Positions 7,852 to 14,851 of a stretch of DNA of 19,433 nucleotides are shown here, piece after piece. The first letter of the stretch is position 1; every line of letters begins with the position of its first letter. Where the stretch lies: contig JAADFP010000049.1 of the NCBI GenBank assembly GCA_013152825.1, positions 1 to 19,433 of the forward strand. Direction: 5' to 3'. The position numbers and the translations under genes were made by a program. Under the pieces are notes generated by a model. That model was given only the letters and a program-made list of their open reading frames with translations, ran no database searches and had not been told where the DNA came from. This DNA is from Caldisericota bacterium. GTDB lineage: Bacteria > CAIJMQ01 > JAADFP01.

Positions 7852-8053
7852 AATTCAGGGTTTATACTCTTTACTGACACCAAAATTTCTGGGAATTTCC
7901 TCATACTAAGAGAAATTCCGTTACTTGGAGACAAATGAAGAGAATAAGATTTATAGGGATTTAAAATTAAGCAGCCTCTAATTATATCTTTACCCTCGCA
8001 CCCAGATCATTTTTCAGAAATTTCAGCATCTTTCCCAAATACCCACTGGATCA
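7852..8053 (-). other. Long leader region of the TM2 gene
   Basis: About 200 bp lie between the likely transcription start and the ribosome site of the TM2 gene. The region is AT-rich with no ORF of note. The only clear structure is an inverted repeat GGAATTTC/GAAATTCC (7892-7899 and 7912-7919) with a 12-nt loop. It matches no riboswitch I recognise and has no U-run after the stem. Confidence 0.35.
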
Positions 8054-8083
8054 TTTATACCCCGAACGTCAACGCTTTGTCAA
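8054..8083 (-). promoter_or_regulatory. Sigma70-type promoter reading toward the TM2 gene
   Basis: On the reverse strand TTGACA (8083-8078) is followed by an 18-bp spacer and TATAAA (8059-8054). The -35 is a perfect match and the -10 matches 5 of 6 positions. The start would be near 8047, giving a leader of roughly 205 nt before the TM2 ATG. Confidence 0.55.
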
Positions 8084-8173
8084 GCCACCGTAGGGATATC
8101 TGGCTGCTATTGTTTTCTTTGCCTTTGCACTGCTTTAAATTTATGGTGAAATTGCAGTAAAAACAAATTACTG

Positions 8174-8203
8174 TTGAAAATTAACCATCAACTGTGATAA
8201 ACT
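8174..8203 (+). promoter_or_regulatory. Promoter of secDF, leaderless geometry
   Basis: TTGAAA (8174-8179) is followed by an 18-bp spacer and TAAACT (8198-8203), which is preceded by TGA to form an extended -10. Only TTCCCC separates the -10 from the secD ATG at 8210, and no Shine-Dalgarno is present. Confidence 0.5.
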
Positions 8204-8209
8204 TTCCCC

Positions 8210-9511
8210 ATGCACAAAAGTATAGCCTGGAGAATCGTGCTGACAGTGGTTCTGGCAGGTATTTCCATCTGGAGTTTCTACCCTCCCGAGAAAAAGATAA
8301 AAAGAGGCCTTGACCTTAAGGGCGGCATGAACTTAATCCTGGGCGTAGAAACAGAGAAGATACCTCCAGAAGCCAGGAAAGACGCAGTAGAGAGAGCCCT
8401 GGAAGTTATCAGGAACCGTGTAGACCAATTTGGCGTAGCCGAACCCCTTATCCAGAGACAGGGTGAGAAGCAAATTATTGTGCAGCTTCCCGGAGTAGTA
8501 GATACGGATAGAGCCATCAAGGTCATTGGACAAACCGCTCTTCTGGAATTTAAATTGGTAGAGAAAGATCCTGACCTGCTCCAGCAAGCTCTATCAGGGA
8601 AAACTCCTCCAGGTTACGAGCTAAAATACCTGGAAGAAAACGGAGAAAAAACCCCGCTCCTGCTCCGCAAACAGCCGGTTCTGACCGGAGCATACCTGGT
8701 AAACGCCTTCGTTGAGTACGGCAGATTAGGGCAGCCGCAGATAGGGCTAAAATTCAACCGCAAAGGTGCACGTATTTTCTCCCGCGTAACCGGGGAGAAT
8801 GTAGGAAAACTTCTTGCTATTGTCTTAGACGGTAAAGTTCAATCTGCTCCTCGCATAAAAGAAAAAATTCCCAACGGAGAAGCAGTCATAAGCGGAAGAT
8901 TTACCATGAAAGAAGCCAGCGACCTGGCCCTGGTTTTACGGGCAGGCTCCCTCCCCGCTCCCATAAAAATCCTTTCCATGCTTACTGTAGGACCTTCCCT
9001 AGGCGAAGACTCTATAAGGAGGGGATTCAATGCAGCACTGGTAGGAGGTATCCTGGTAGTGGTATTCATGTTCGTTTACTACTCATTTTCCGGGTTAATT
9101 GCTGACTTCGCCTTAATTCTGAACCTCATTCTACTCATGGGAGCCCTGGCCGCTTTGAAAGCCACCCTTACTCTCCCGGGAATCGCCGGAATCGTGCTTA
9201 CCATCGGAATGAGTGTGGATGCAAATGTTCTCATCTTTGAAAGGATAAGAGAAGAGCTGGCCAAACGAAAAACTATCCGCGTAGCCATTGATGCAGGCTA
9301 CAAACGCGCTTTCCTGACCATCGCAGATGCCAATATCACCACCCTTATCGCCGCTCTCATGCTTTTCTATTTCGGTACCGGCCCAGTAAAAGGTTTCGCG
9401 GTGACTCTGTCCCTGGGAATTCTCGCCAGTATGTTCACCGCCATAGTAGTAACCAAGTTGATTTTTGATTACCTTGTTTATGTAAAGAAAATTAAGAAAA
9501 TCAAAATATAA
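8210..9511 (+). CDS. secD: Protein translocase subunit SecD
   Basis: This 433-residue protein is an RND-family component of the Sec machinery. With SecF it uses the proton motive force to pull secreted proteins across the inner membrane. An N-terminal membrane helix (about 7-23) leads into RGLDLKGGMNLIL, the conserved D1 motif. A periplasmic P1 domain with a base and head region follows (about 40-265). Five more helices lie at about 270-425, with GMSVDANVLIFERIREEL in the fourth helix. It is shorter than E. coli SecD (615) but in range for the compact SecD of many phyla. The stop shares one base with the secF start (TAATG), so the two are translationally coupled. The start codon lies 6 nt after a -10-like element. 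Confidence 0.96.
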   Translation: MHKSIAWRIVLTVVLAGISIWSFYPPEKKIKRGLDLKGGMNLILGVETEKIPPEARKDAVERALEVIRNRVDQFGVAEPLIQRQGEKQIIVQLPGVVDTDRAIKVIGQTALLEFKLVEKDPDLLQQALSGKTPPGYELKYLEENGEKTPLLLRKQPVLTGAYLVNAFVEYGRLGQPQIGLKFNRKGARIFSRVTGENVGKLLAIVLDGKVQSAPRIKEKIPNGEAVISGRFTMKEASDLALVLRAGSLPAPIKILSMLTVGPSLGEDSIRRGFNAALVGGILVVVFMFVYYSFSGLIADFALILNLILLMGALAALKATLTLPGIAGIVLTIGMSVDANVLIFERIREELAKRKTIRVAIDAGYKRAFLTIADANITTLIAALMLFYFGTGPVKGFAVTLSLGILASMFTAIVVTKLIFDYLVYVKKIKKIKI

Positions 9512-10401
9512 TGCGATTCATTAAAGAAGTACCCCATATAGACTTCATGGCTAAAAGAAAAATTGGGTATGCCATATCTGCATTCCTCATAGTTCTTTCT
9601 CTAATTTCTATCGCCGTAAAGGGAGAAAAAAGTCTCGGAATAGATTTCACGGGTGGAAGCCTATTGAATTTCTATTTTGCCAAACCTGTTCCTCCCCAGG
9701 AAATCAGAGCAGTGTTGAATGCCCCGGATATTGAGGCAAGCATCCAGTCATACGAAGGAAATAGAGGATTTATTTTCAGAACCCGGCAGAAAAACCTGAG
9801 TAAACTGCGGGAAATTATAAAAGAAAAATTTGCCTCATACAAACCCGTGCTGCGAGAGGAAAGAACCATAGGGCCAGTAGTAGGCAAACTGCTCCGCAAG
9901 CAGGCCATCCTGGCAGTAATCTTTGCCATGATTGGAATGCTCATCTACCTGGCCTGGAGATTTGAGTTCATATTCGGAGCATCTGCAGTGCTCTGCCTGT
10001 TTCATGACATTATTATCACCGTGGGGATATGTGCATTAACCTCCCGTCCAATCTCCGTTCCCCTTATTGCTGCTTTTCTTACCGTGGTAGGTTACTCAGC
10101 AAACGACACCATCGTGCTATTTGACCGGGTAAGAGAAAACCTGAAACTAATGCGGGGCAAAACATTTTCCTTAATAATAAACGAAAGTATAAACCAGGTC
10201 CTTTCTCGTACCATACTCACCTCGCTAACCACACTCTTAGCCCTCTTCGCCCTTTTCTTCCTGGGCACTACCACCATTAAAAACTTCTCCTTTGCCATCA
10301 TCGTGGGAATAATAGTAGGAACTTACTCTTCTATCTTTATTGCTTCACCCATGCTCCTGGCCTGGCGAAAAGACAAAAAGAGAAGACCCTACCACAGATA
10401 A
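9511..10401 (+). CDS. secF: Protein translocase subunit SecF
   Basis: This 296-residue partner of SecD has an N-terminal helix at about 17-36, the conserved GIDFTGGSLLNFYF after it, a short periplasmic domain (about 50-130), and five C-terminal helices. GYSANDTIVLFDRVREN (about 193-209) is the signature of the fourth helix, and the C-terminal region ends in a basic tail (WRKDKKRRPYHR) on the cytoplasmic side. The length is typical (about 300). Translation is coupled to secD by the TAATG overlap; no separate Shine-Dalgarno is apparent. No convincing terminator follows, and tRNA-Ser with its own promoter begins 66 bp later. YajC, often upstream of secD, is not present in the window. Confidence 0.96.
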   Translation: MRFIKEVPHIDFMAKRKIGYAISAFLIVLSLISIAVKGEKSLGIDFTGGSLLNFYFAKPVPPQEIRAVLNAPDIEASIQSYEGNRGFIFRTRQKNLSKLREIIKEKFASYKPVLREERTIGPVVGKLLRKQAILAVIFAMIGMLIYLAWRFEFIFGASAVLCLFHDIIITVGICALTSRPISVPLIAAFLTVVGYSANDTIVLFDRVRENLKLMRGKTFSLIINESINQVLSRTILTSLTTLLALFALFFLGTTTIKNFSFAIIVGIIVGTYSSIFIASPMLLAWRKDKKRRPYHR

Positions 10402-10451
10402 GTAACTTCCCCTACAACTACTTAAATTACTCCCGAAGGAACCTGAAAGTA

Positions 10452-10460
10452 TGCTATAAT
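10452..10460 (+). promoter_or_regulatory. Extended -10 promoter for tRNA-Ser
   Basis: TGCTATAAT is a perfect extended -10 element ending 7 bp before the tRNA-Ser 5' end, so the primary transcript would begin almost at the mature tRNA. It may also drive the downstream small ORF and tRNA-Arg. Confidence 0.6.
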
Positions 10461-10467
10461 TAAGGCC

Positions 10468-10557
10468 GGAGGGATGGCTGAGCGGACGAAAGCGGGTGAC
10501 TTGAAATCACTTGTCCGATACAACATCGGACCGGGGGTTCGAATCCCTCTCCCTCCG
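10468..10557 (+). tRNA. tRNA-Ser(TGA)
   Basis: This is a class II tRNA of 90 nt. The acceptor GGAGGGA pairs with TCCCTCC, with discriminator G. The anticodon loop CTTGAAA carries TGA. The long variable arm GTCCGAT/ATCGGAC is typical for serine, and the T-arm is GGGGG/CCCTC with loop TTCGAAT. CCA is not encoded. Confidence 0.95.
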
Positions 10558-10583
10558 CAGAAAATTTAGGAAAGGAGTAAGGA

Positions 10584-10874
10584 ATGAAACAATGGATCCT
10601 TAAAAGCATCGGGGTAGCTTCGACCTTTAAAATGGTAGGAGGAACTACTCTCATCTTCAGTTTGATTACAGGACTGGTCATTTCCCTGGTAAGCCCGGAA
10701 GAAATGTTTCTCCCCCTGATGGGGACTATTCCCTCCGGGATAGTAGGCGCTCTTTTATTTGCCGCTTTCTACGGTTTTTTTACCGGCTTATCCGCAGCTG
10801 TGCTGGTAGCAATTTATAACATATTTGCCCTTCTCTTTGGCGGAATAACCCTGAAGATAGAAGAAAAAGACTGA
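10584..10874 (+). CDS. Small membrane protein between two tRNA genes, function unknown
   Basis: This 96-residue protein has a good Shine-Dalgarno (AAAGGAG, 10571-10577) 6 nt before ATG. It has hydrophobic segments at about residues 17-37, 43-60 and 65-88, and an acidic-basic tail. The tail region YNIFALLFGGITLKIEE resembles, from memory, the end of DUF3566-like small membrane proteins (YN followed by GG and alternating hydrophobics); I hold that loosely. The gene is wedged between tRNA-Ser (26 bp upstream) and tRNA-Arg (8 bp downstream), so all three are probably on one transcript processed around the tRNAs. Coding is supported by the ribosome site and membrane-protein composition. No function can be given. 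Confidence 0.75.
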   Translation: MKQWILKSIGVASTFKMVGGTTLIFSLITGLVISLVSPEEMFLPLMGTIPSGIVGALLFAAFYGFFTGLSAAVLVAIYNIFALLFGGITLKIEEKD

Positions 10875-10882
10875 AAAACAAA

Positions 10883-10956
10883 GCGCCTGTAGCTCAGATG
10901 GATAGAGCGTGGGGTTGCGGACCCCAAGGCCACAGGTTCGAGTCCTGTCAGGCGCG
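10883..10956 (+). tRNA. tRNA-Arg(GCG)
   Basis: The cloverleaf has acceptor GCGCCTG/CAGGCGC and discriminator G. The D-arm is GCTC/GAGC with an A in the loop, as expected for Arg identity. The anticodon stem TGGGG/CCCCA has loop TTGCGGA, so the anticodon is GCG. The T-arm is ACAGG/CCTGT with loop TTCGAGT. Most bacteria instead decode CGN with an ACG tRNA edited to inosine; GCG is uncommon. CCA is not encoded, and a short TTTT follows. Confidence 0.93.
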
Positions 10957-11095
10957 CTTTTGTTACGCAAAATTAGGAAACAGAGACACTCGTACCCTTA
11001 GCTCCTTAAAAGATACTCAGTTCCTTTTTTCGGCTCATATATGATTTTCTAGTCAGAAGTGCTTGTTTATTACTCGGGATACCCGGGATACCCGT
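10957..11095. other. Non-coding spacer after tRNA-Arg
   Basis: No gene is seen here. The right end holds an exact 9-bp tandem duplication of CGGGATACC (11075-11083 and 11084-11092). It forms the left arm of the REP-like palindrome whose other arm is the start of repeat copy 2. Confidence 0.5.
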
Positions 11096-11228
11096 TTCCG
11101 CAGGTATGACAGGTAAAGTAAAACCCTAAACTCAAAACCCCAAATCCTAAACAAACTCCAAAATTATAACCAGGATACTAAGAAACCAGGATTACCCATT
11201 CACTGTTCACTATCCTTTCCCTCGCTAC
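11096..11228 (-). repeat. Intergenic repeat, copy 2 of the inverted pair
   Basis: The reverse complement matches 7274-7420 with about five mismatches over 133 bp, plus the absence of two heptamers (14 bp). Opposite orientations place the TM2 gene, secDF, the two tRNAs and the small membrane gene between the copies. Further heptamers (CTACTAT, CTACTCG, CTACTCG) continue to about 11244. Confidence 0.85.
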
Positions 11229-11275
11229 TATCTACTCGCTACTCGACCATCCTCCCAGTCTAAAGTCTCAGCGGG

Positions 11276-11304
11276 TTAATACACAAAGAGAAAAGCAATG
11301 TCAA
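11276..11304 (-). promoter_or_regulatory. Promoter-like cassette facing the repeat region
   Basis: On the reverse strand TTGACA (11304-11299) is followed by a 17-bp spacer and TATTAA (11281-11276). No gene follows it before tRNA-Arg on the other strand. The element is 24/29 identical to the promoter ahead of the PilZ-type gene, so it looks like a duplicated promoter. It could transcribe the repeat copy as a non-coding RNA. Confidence 0.45.
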
Positions 11305-11561
11305 GCTCAGGTTCCACAGAGTAGCATAGAAGCCTGCAGATAGGATATGTAGCTACTGGTTCTGGTTTGACCGTGCTTCACGGAATAGAATCACTTTTGA
11401 AATACCCCCATCCGGGGATAAAGAGATTTTGGCACCAAGACAAAATCTGGGATTCATTTTAATAAAACTCTAACATTAAGACTCTGATTTCCGTTTAAAA
11501 ACAAAAAAATACTCTCCGCTCTTCATTTCACTCTTGGGGGAAGAGGTAAGTAAAACCTGCG
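11305..11561. other. Intergenic stretch with no recognisable gene
   Basis: About 260 bp lie between the orphan promoter and the likely true end of the PilZ-type gene. I see no conserved ORF, tRNA or clear terminator; short inverted words such as CCCCCATCCGGGG are weak. Confidence 0.4.
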
Positions 11562-11587
11562 TTATTCTTCCTTTTCCTTTTCGCCTT

Positions 11588-11995
11588 TCACATGCTGGTA
11601 GGGAGTCCGCATAGTTCGCATATAAGGAGAACGTTCTTCCTGCTGGATTGGATCCAGGCACGGTATCCCACCATGTCAATGGCTACCCTGTCTTTTGCAG
11701 AAAGCCCTACGAAATTTATCTGGATTTCGCAGAAGTCTTTATCGGTCGGGATACACTGAACAACCATACCCTCGGTTTTTATCGGGTGACCATCAGGGAG
11801 CTTAAATTCCATGTATACTCTGGCTCCTACAGGCAATTCCTCCTTTGTTTCCAGTATCATGTCATTTAAGCCCAGTTCCTTGGTTATTCCGTCCCTGAGT
11901 GCTGACTCTCCCCCTACCCTGTAAACTCTTTTAAACTTTACCGGGGCCCTGATTCTAAAACGGGAAACCCCTTTCCCCCCGCGGGAAATCGCCAT
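11588..11995 (-). CDS. PilZ-type domain protein, C-terminal frame probably shifted
   Basis: As read, this is 135 residues. The N-terminal RFRIRAPVKFKRV carries an RxxxR-like c-di-GMP motif. Beta strands follow through GLNDMILETKEELPVGARVYMEF and FCEIQINFVGLSAKDR. The second PilZ motif (D/NxSxxG) is not clearly conserved (KELGLNDMIL), so c-di-GMP binding is doubtful. A strong GGAGG sits 8 nt before ATG. At 11644-11653 the pentamer TGGAT is tandemly duplicated. Removing one copy replaces the Cys-rich end VLLICELCGLPTSM with a charged tail AWIQQEERSPYMRTMR...EKEKEE ending at 11562 (142 residues), which looks more natural. The gene has its own promoter and follows the GT39-type gene by 82 bp. PilZ assignment is moderately firm. 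Confidence 0.72.
   Translation of the reverse strand: MAISRGGKGVSRFRIRAPVKFKRVYRVGGESALRDGITKELGLNDMILETKEELPVGARVYMEFKLPDGHPIKTEGMVVQCIPTDKDFCEIQINFVGLSAKDRVAIDMVGYRAWIQSSRKNVLLICELCGLPTSM
11644..11653 (-). repeat. 5-bp tandem duplication in the PilZ-type gene
   Basis: TGGAT TGGAT on the plus strand. Deleting one unit shifts the reading frame to an open path ending at a TAA at 11562-11564. Confidence 0.7.
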
Positions 11996-12012
11996 CCATA
12001 CACCTCCGTTAC

Positions 12013-12042
12013 ATAATTACACAAAGAGAGACACAATGTCAA
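12013..12042 (-). promoter_or_regulatory. Promoter of the PilZ-type gene
   Basis: On the reverse strand a perfect TTGACA (12042-12037) is followed by an 18-bp spacer and AATTAT (12018-12013, 4 of 6). A GGAGG ribosome site follows at once. A near copy lies at 11276-11304. Confidence 0.5.
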
Positions 12043-12077
12043 GCGAAGAAGAGTCCGGGTGGCATCCTGTAAAGTGC

Positions 12078-13565
12078 TTACTGCTTTTTCTTTACAAAGA
12101 GGCATACCAAGACACCATCCAGCCATTTCCTCTGTATCAGAGAATAATTATTTTCCATCCACTCCTGCACCTTCCGGGAATGGATATCAATATTCCAATC
12201 CCTTGCCCAATCGGAGGAAACCAGCCAGACCCGCTGGTAGGGAAGATTTTCTCTCTGGGAGAGGTTTTCTGGAGGAATCATCGGGATGCTTAAGTTTTCA
12301 GGCACCTTCCATTCCAGGATGTTTCTTCTCCAGTATTCATCCTGGTAGGTAGGAATTATAAAGTAGCGCTGGGGATATTTTTTTATCCCCAGGTAGTAGA
12401 GCAGGGGAGTTACGGTACCCGGGTTTGTATGAGCTATTACATCACCCTTCTTAAAGTTTTTACGCAGGAATTCTGATAGAGGTTTAAAAGGGTTCTTGGG
12501 ATAGGTGCCTGCATGGTAAGGCAGGGGAGAAGGCATGGTATTGGAGTAATGGTAAAAAAGGGATACGGAAACAAGAGACAGCCAGAAGGATATATATAGG
12601 GCAAAAAATAGCCTCTTTTTCAGGAAGAGGGGAAAGCCCAGGGAGAGATAAAGCAGGTAGAGAGCAGAAAAAGCAAAAAGCTGCCGGGTGATAAATATAG
12701 GCAGGAAAAAAGAAAAGAGGAAAGCAAAGGAATAAGGGAAAAGGAAGAAGATAAGGGCAAAATCTCTCTTTTCCCGGGGTTTGTATTTGAAGGCGAGAAT
12801 TATCAGGGGCAAAGAGAGAAGCAGAGAGAAATGAAAGGCAAAGGGGGTAGCATTGTAACCCAGGTTAAAATTTTCCAGCGAAAGGAAAAAGTCTTTTGCC
12901 GTGGGAGGCACCGTCCAGAAAGATTGGGTAAAAAACACGAATTGATACAAAAAAGAATAATAGCGCAGGGAAAAGAAAAATATGGAAATCAGCGTGGCCA
13001 GCAACCACTTCCGGGATTGCCGGGGATGGTAATAGTAGATATAGACTGCTTCCGGGATTAGAAGGAAAAGGGTAATGTAAGAAGTGTAAAAGGTGAGGAT
13101 AGAAGATATGACAAACGCTACCCAGAATTTCCTGCTTCCTTTTACCGCCTTCAAGAACAGATAAGCAGTGAGAATTACCAGGAACGCAATCAGGGAATAA
13201 GCCCGCAGTTCCTGGGCATACCATACCTGGAGAGGAGAAATGCTCAATAGAAATGTCCCCCAGAGAGAAGGGGCAAGAGGCATGAGTTCACGGGAAAGCA
13301 GGAAAAACACGGGAATAGTAAGTATGCTGAAAAGAGCCGGGAGAAGCCTTATGGAAAACTCATTTTGAGGAAATACTTTCTGCCAGAAGTGCAAGAGGAA
13401 ATTGAATAAAGGACGGTGGTCAAGGTAAGAAGTATAGAGGTCTCGCGAGGAAATCAGCTTCCAGGCTTCGTCGTACCAGAAATCTCTTGATCCTAACTGG
13501 TATAACCGTAAGACTACCCCGGCACAAATAATTAAAAGAAGCAGCAGGAAGGACTTCTTGCTCAC
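12078..13565 (-). CDS. GT39-like (GT-C fold) membrane glycosyltransferase
   Basis: This 495-residue multi-pass protein begins with a hydrophobic helix (about 5-22). The first extracytoplasmic loop is DFWYDEAWKLISSRDLY, whose Asp-Glu pair is the expected catalytic/metal site of GT-C enzymes that use polyprenyl-phosphate sugars. Later features are HRPLFNFLLHFW, SISPLQVWYAQELRAYSL (the conserved ArnT/PMT-like segment), about ten further membrane segments to residue 345, and a soluble C-terminal domain of some 150 residues. It probably transfers a lipid-linked sugar on the outer face of the inner membrane; substrate unknown. The start is GTG, only 3 bp after the LolA-like stop, with a poor ribosome site, so translation is likely coupled. 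Codon use and composition match its neighbours. Confidence 0.85.
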   Translation of the reverse strand: MSKKSFLLLLLIICAGVVLRLYQLGSRDFWYDEAWKLISSRDLYTSYLDHRPLFNFLLHFWQKVFPQNEFSIRLLPALFSILTIPVFFLLSRELMPLAPSLWGTFLLSISPLQVWYAQELRAYSLIAFLVILTAYLFLKAVKGSRKFWVAFVISSILTFYTSYITLFLLIPEAVYIYYYHPRQSRKWLLATLISIFFFSLRYYSFLYQFVFFTQSFWTVPPTAKDFFLSLENFNLGYNATPFAFHFSLLLSLPLIILAFKYKPREKRDFALIFFLFPYSFAFLFSFFLPIFITRQLFAFSALYLLYLSLGFPLFLKKRLFFALYISFWLSLVSVSLFYHYSNTMPSPLPYHAGTYPKNPFKPLSEFLRKNFKKGDVIAHTNPGTVTPLLYYLGIKKYPQRYFIIPTYQDEYWRRNILEWKVPENLSIPMIPPENLSQRENLPYQRVWLVSSDWARDWNIDIHSRKVQEWMENNYSLIQRKWLDGVLVCLFVKKKQ

Positions 13566-13568
13566 AAA

Positions 13569-14306
13569 TTATCTTTTGAGCCAGGCTTTCGTAATATCCA
13601 CCATCTTGGCTCCTGCAGGCGGAGAGAAGGTAAATTCCTGGTCAGGTATATCAGCATTAATCTGGATATTGGTATAGGTTATCTGGTAGATTTCTTTTCC
13701 CTTCTCTACTATGGACATCTTGAGAAGAATGCCGGTTGCCTTGTCCACCCAGAGCTTGCCAGAGTAAGGCTTAGACTTCATCCCCAGCGCCGGGTTAGAA
13801 CGGAAAACAGCCGAGAAAATGTAGGCTTTTCTACCATCCACTTCTCCCTCGCCTTCCAGTTTCAAAGACTTGCGGTCTATACCCAGAAGAACAAAAGGAT
13901 TTCTCAGATCAAATCTTACCATGGGGTTTATAGCATCAAAGCTTTTACCCATTTTTGCCTTAATTTTGTCCAGGTCTATCCGGGTGCCTCTCTTGATTAG
14001 CGAGTTATAAATAATAAATTCAGCGGGAGTCACCAGGACAGTTTGCGTGCTCTTTCCTCTCTTGCCCCAGTCAATGTCCCCGGTTAATTTCAGCCCCTTG
14101 CCTTCTCGAAAAATAATATTTCCACTTACTTTGAGCACAGAGCCCTCTACTTTGCCTTCGCTTGACAAATCAGCCCGGTATGATTGAATAGAATATCCCT
14201 TTTCCTGGAGGGAGGAAATCAGTTTATCCAGTTCTGCTCCCATCAGGGAGAAAGAGACAAGAAAAAGAGAAAGAATCACTACCAAAAAGCCCCTATTTCT
14301 CCTCAT
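13569..14306 (-). CDS. LolA-like periplasmic lipoprotein-carrier family protein
   Basis: This 245-residue protein has a clear signal peptide: a basic MRRNRG, a hydrophobic core (about 6-22) and a small-residue end SLMGAE. The mature part is beta-rich with the order expected for LolA/LolB-like half-barrels, including KVSGNIIFREGKGLKLTGDI, LLGIDRKSLKLEGEGEVDGR, KLWVDKATGILLKM and DQEFTFSPPAGAKMVDI. Such proteins carry lipoproteins or lipids between membranes. I chose ATG at 14306 rather than the TTG at 14312 because AAGGAGG (14313-14319) is 6 nt from the ATG. That ribosome site overlaps the stop of the radical SAM gene and the GTG of the GT39-type gene follows by 3 bp, so the three form an operon. 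The function as a general LolA is not proven; an envelope glycolipid role is possible. Confidence 0.75.
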   Translation of the reverse strand: MRRNRGFLVVILSLFLVSFSLMGAELDKLISSLQEKGYSIQSYRADLSSEGKVEGSVLKVSGNIIFREGKGLKLTGDIDWGKRGKSTQTVLVTPAEFIIYNSLIKRGTRIDLDKIKAKMGKSFDAINPMVRFDLRNPFVLLGIDRKSLKLEGEGEVDGRKAYIFSAVFRSNPALGMKSKPYSGKLWVDKATGILLKMSIVEKGKEIYQITYTNIQINADIPDQEFTFSPPAGAKMVDITKAWLKR

Positions 14307-14318
14307 ACTCAACCTCCT

Positions 14319-14765
14319 TTAATCCTGGGGAGTTATATGCAGCAAACCCGTGGAAATCCCCCAGCCTCTCCCGGGCATACTAACTAAATAAAGATAGCAT
14401 ATAGGACGGCTGAGGTCAATGTCGCGGGGCCCCCTGCTCCTTCCTATATTAATCCTTACCCCTTTTTTAAGTATTTCCTTTTCCAGTCTCAGGGGAGAAA
14501 GGCCAGACTTTAGCATTGGCAGTAGCCAGCGAAAATAAGATAATCTCACCCTACCCCTGAGCAGGGAAAGCAACTCTTGTTCATTGATCAGTGGACTGGC
14601 TTCCCCACCCATATTTTGTAGAATCACCTGGTTGGCTTGTGGTTGACTCACCGGTACGCGGGGAAACAGCCCCATTAAGCAGACAAGAATCTTTTCCTTG
14701 GCCTGGTAGAAAAGGTCAAAGTGATTCTCTGGAAGAGATAAGGAATACGCAATCTCCCTTCTCAT
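14319..14765 (-). pseudogene. C-terminal part of the split radical SAM gene
   Basis: This 148-residue open frame starts at an internal ATG. It is not a separate gene: read upstream, its frame stays open and, after removal of one 11-bp duplicate at 14856-14877, joins directly to the radical SAM fragment. The joined path across the gap reads EGNFIKGVWFKSIFLPG, then ITPGAKFSPQHLVSLET, then MRREIAYSL. The combined protein would be 449 residues. The region holds the post-barrel part typical of long radical SAM enzymes and has no recognised motif of its own. Its stop overlaps the ribosome site of the LolA-like gene. Whether it is expressed depends on whether the duplication is real. Confidence 0.8.
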
Positions 14766-14851
14766 TGTTTCCAGGGAAACAAGGTGCTGCGGGGAAAATT
14801 TCGCGCCAGGAGTAATTCCCGGCAGGAAAATTGATTTAAACCAGACTCCCT

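Noticed and set aside
10460..10681. Reverse-strand ORF reading EGEGFEPPVRCC
   Set aside because: This is the antisense of tRNA-Ser; the same kind of false ORF appears in many genomes.
10788..10970. Reverse-strand ORF reading APDRTRTCGLGVRNPTLYP
   Set aside because: It is the well-known false protein made by translating the antisense of a tRNA gene, here tRNA-Arg.
7274..11228. Composite transposon bounded by the inverted repeats
   Set aside because: No transposase, no target duplication visible, and the content is housekeeping genes; the ends are heptamer repeats rather than IS ends.
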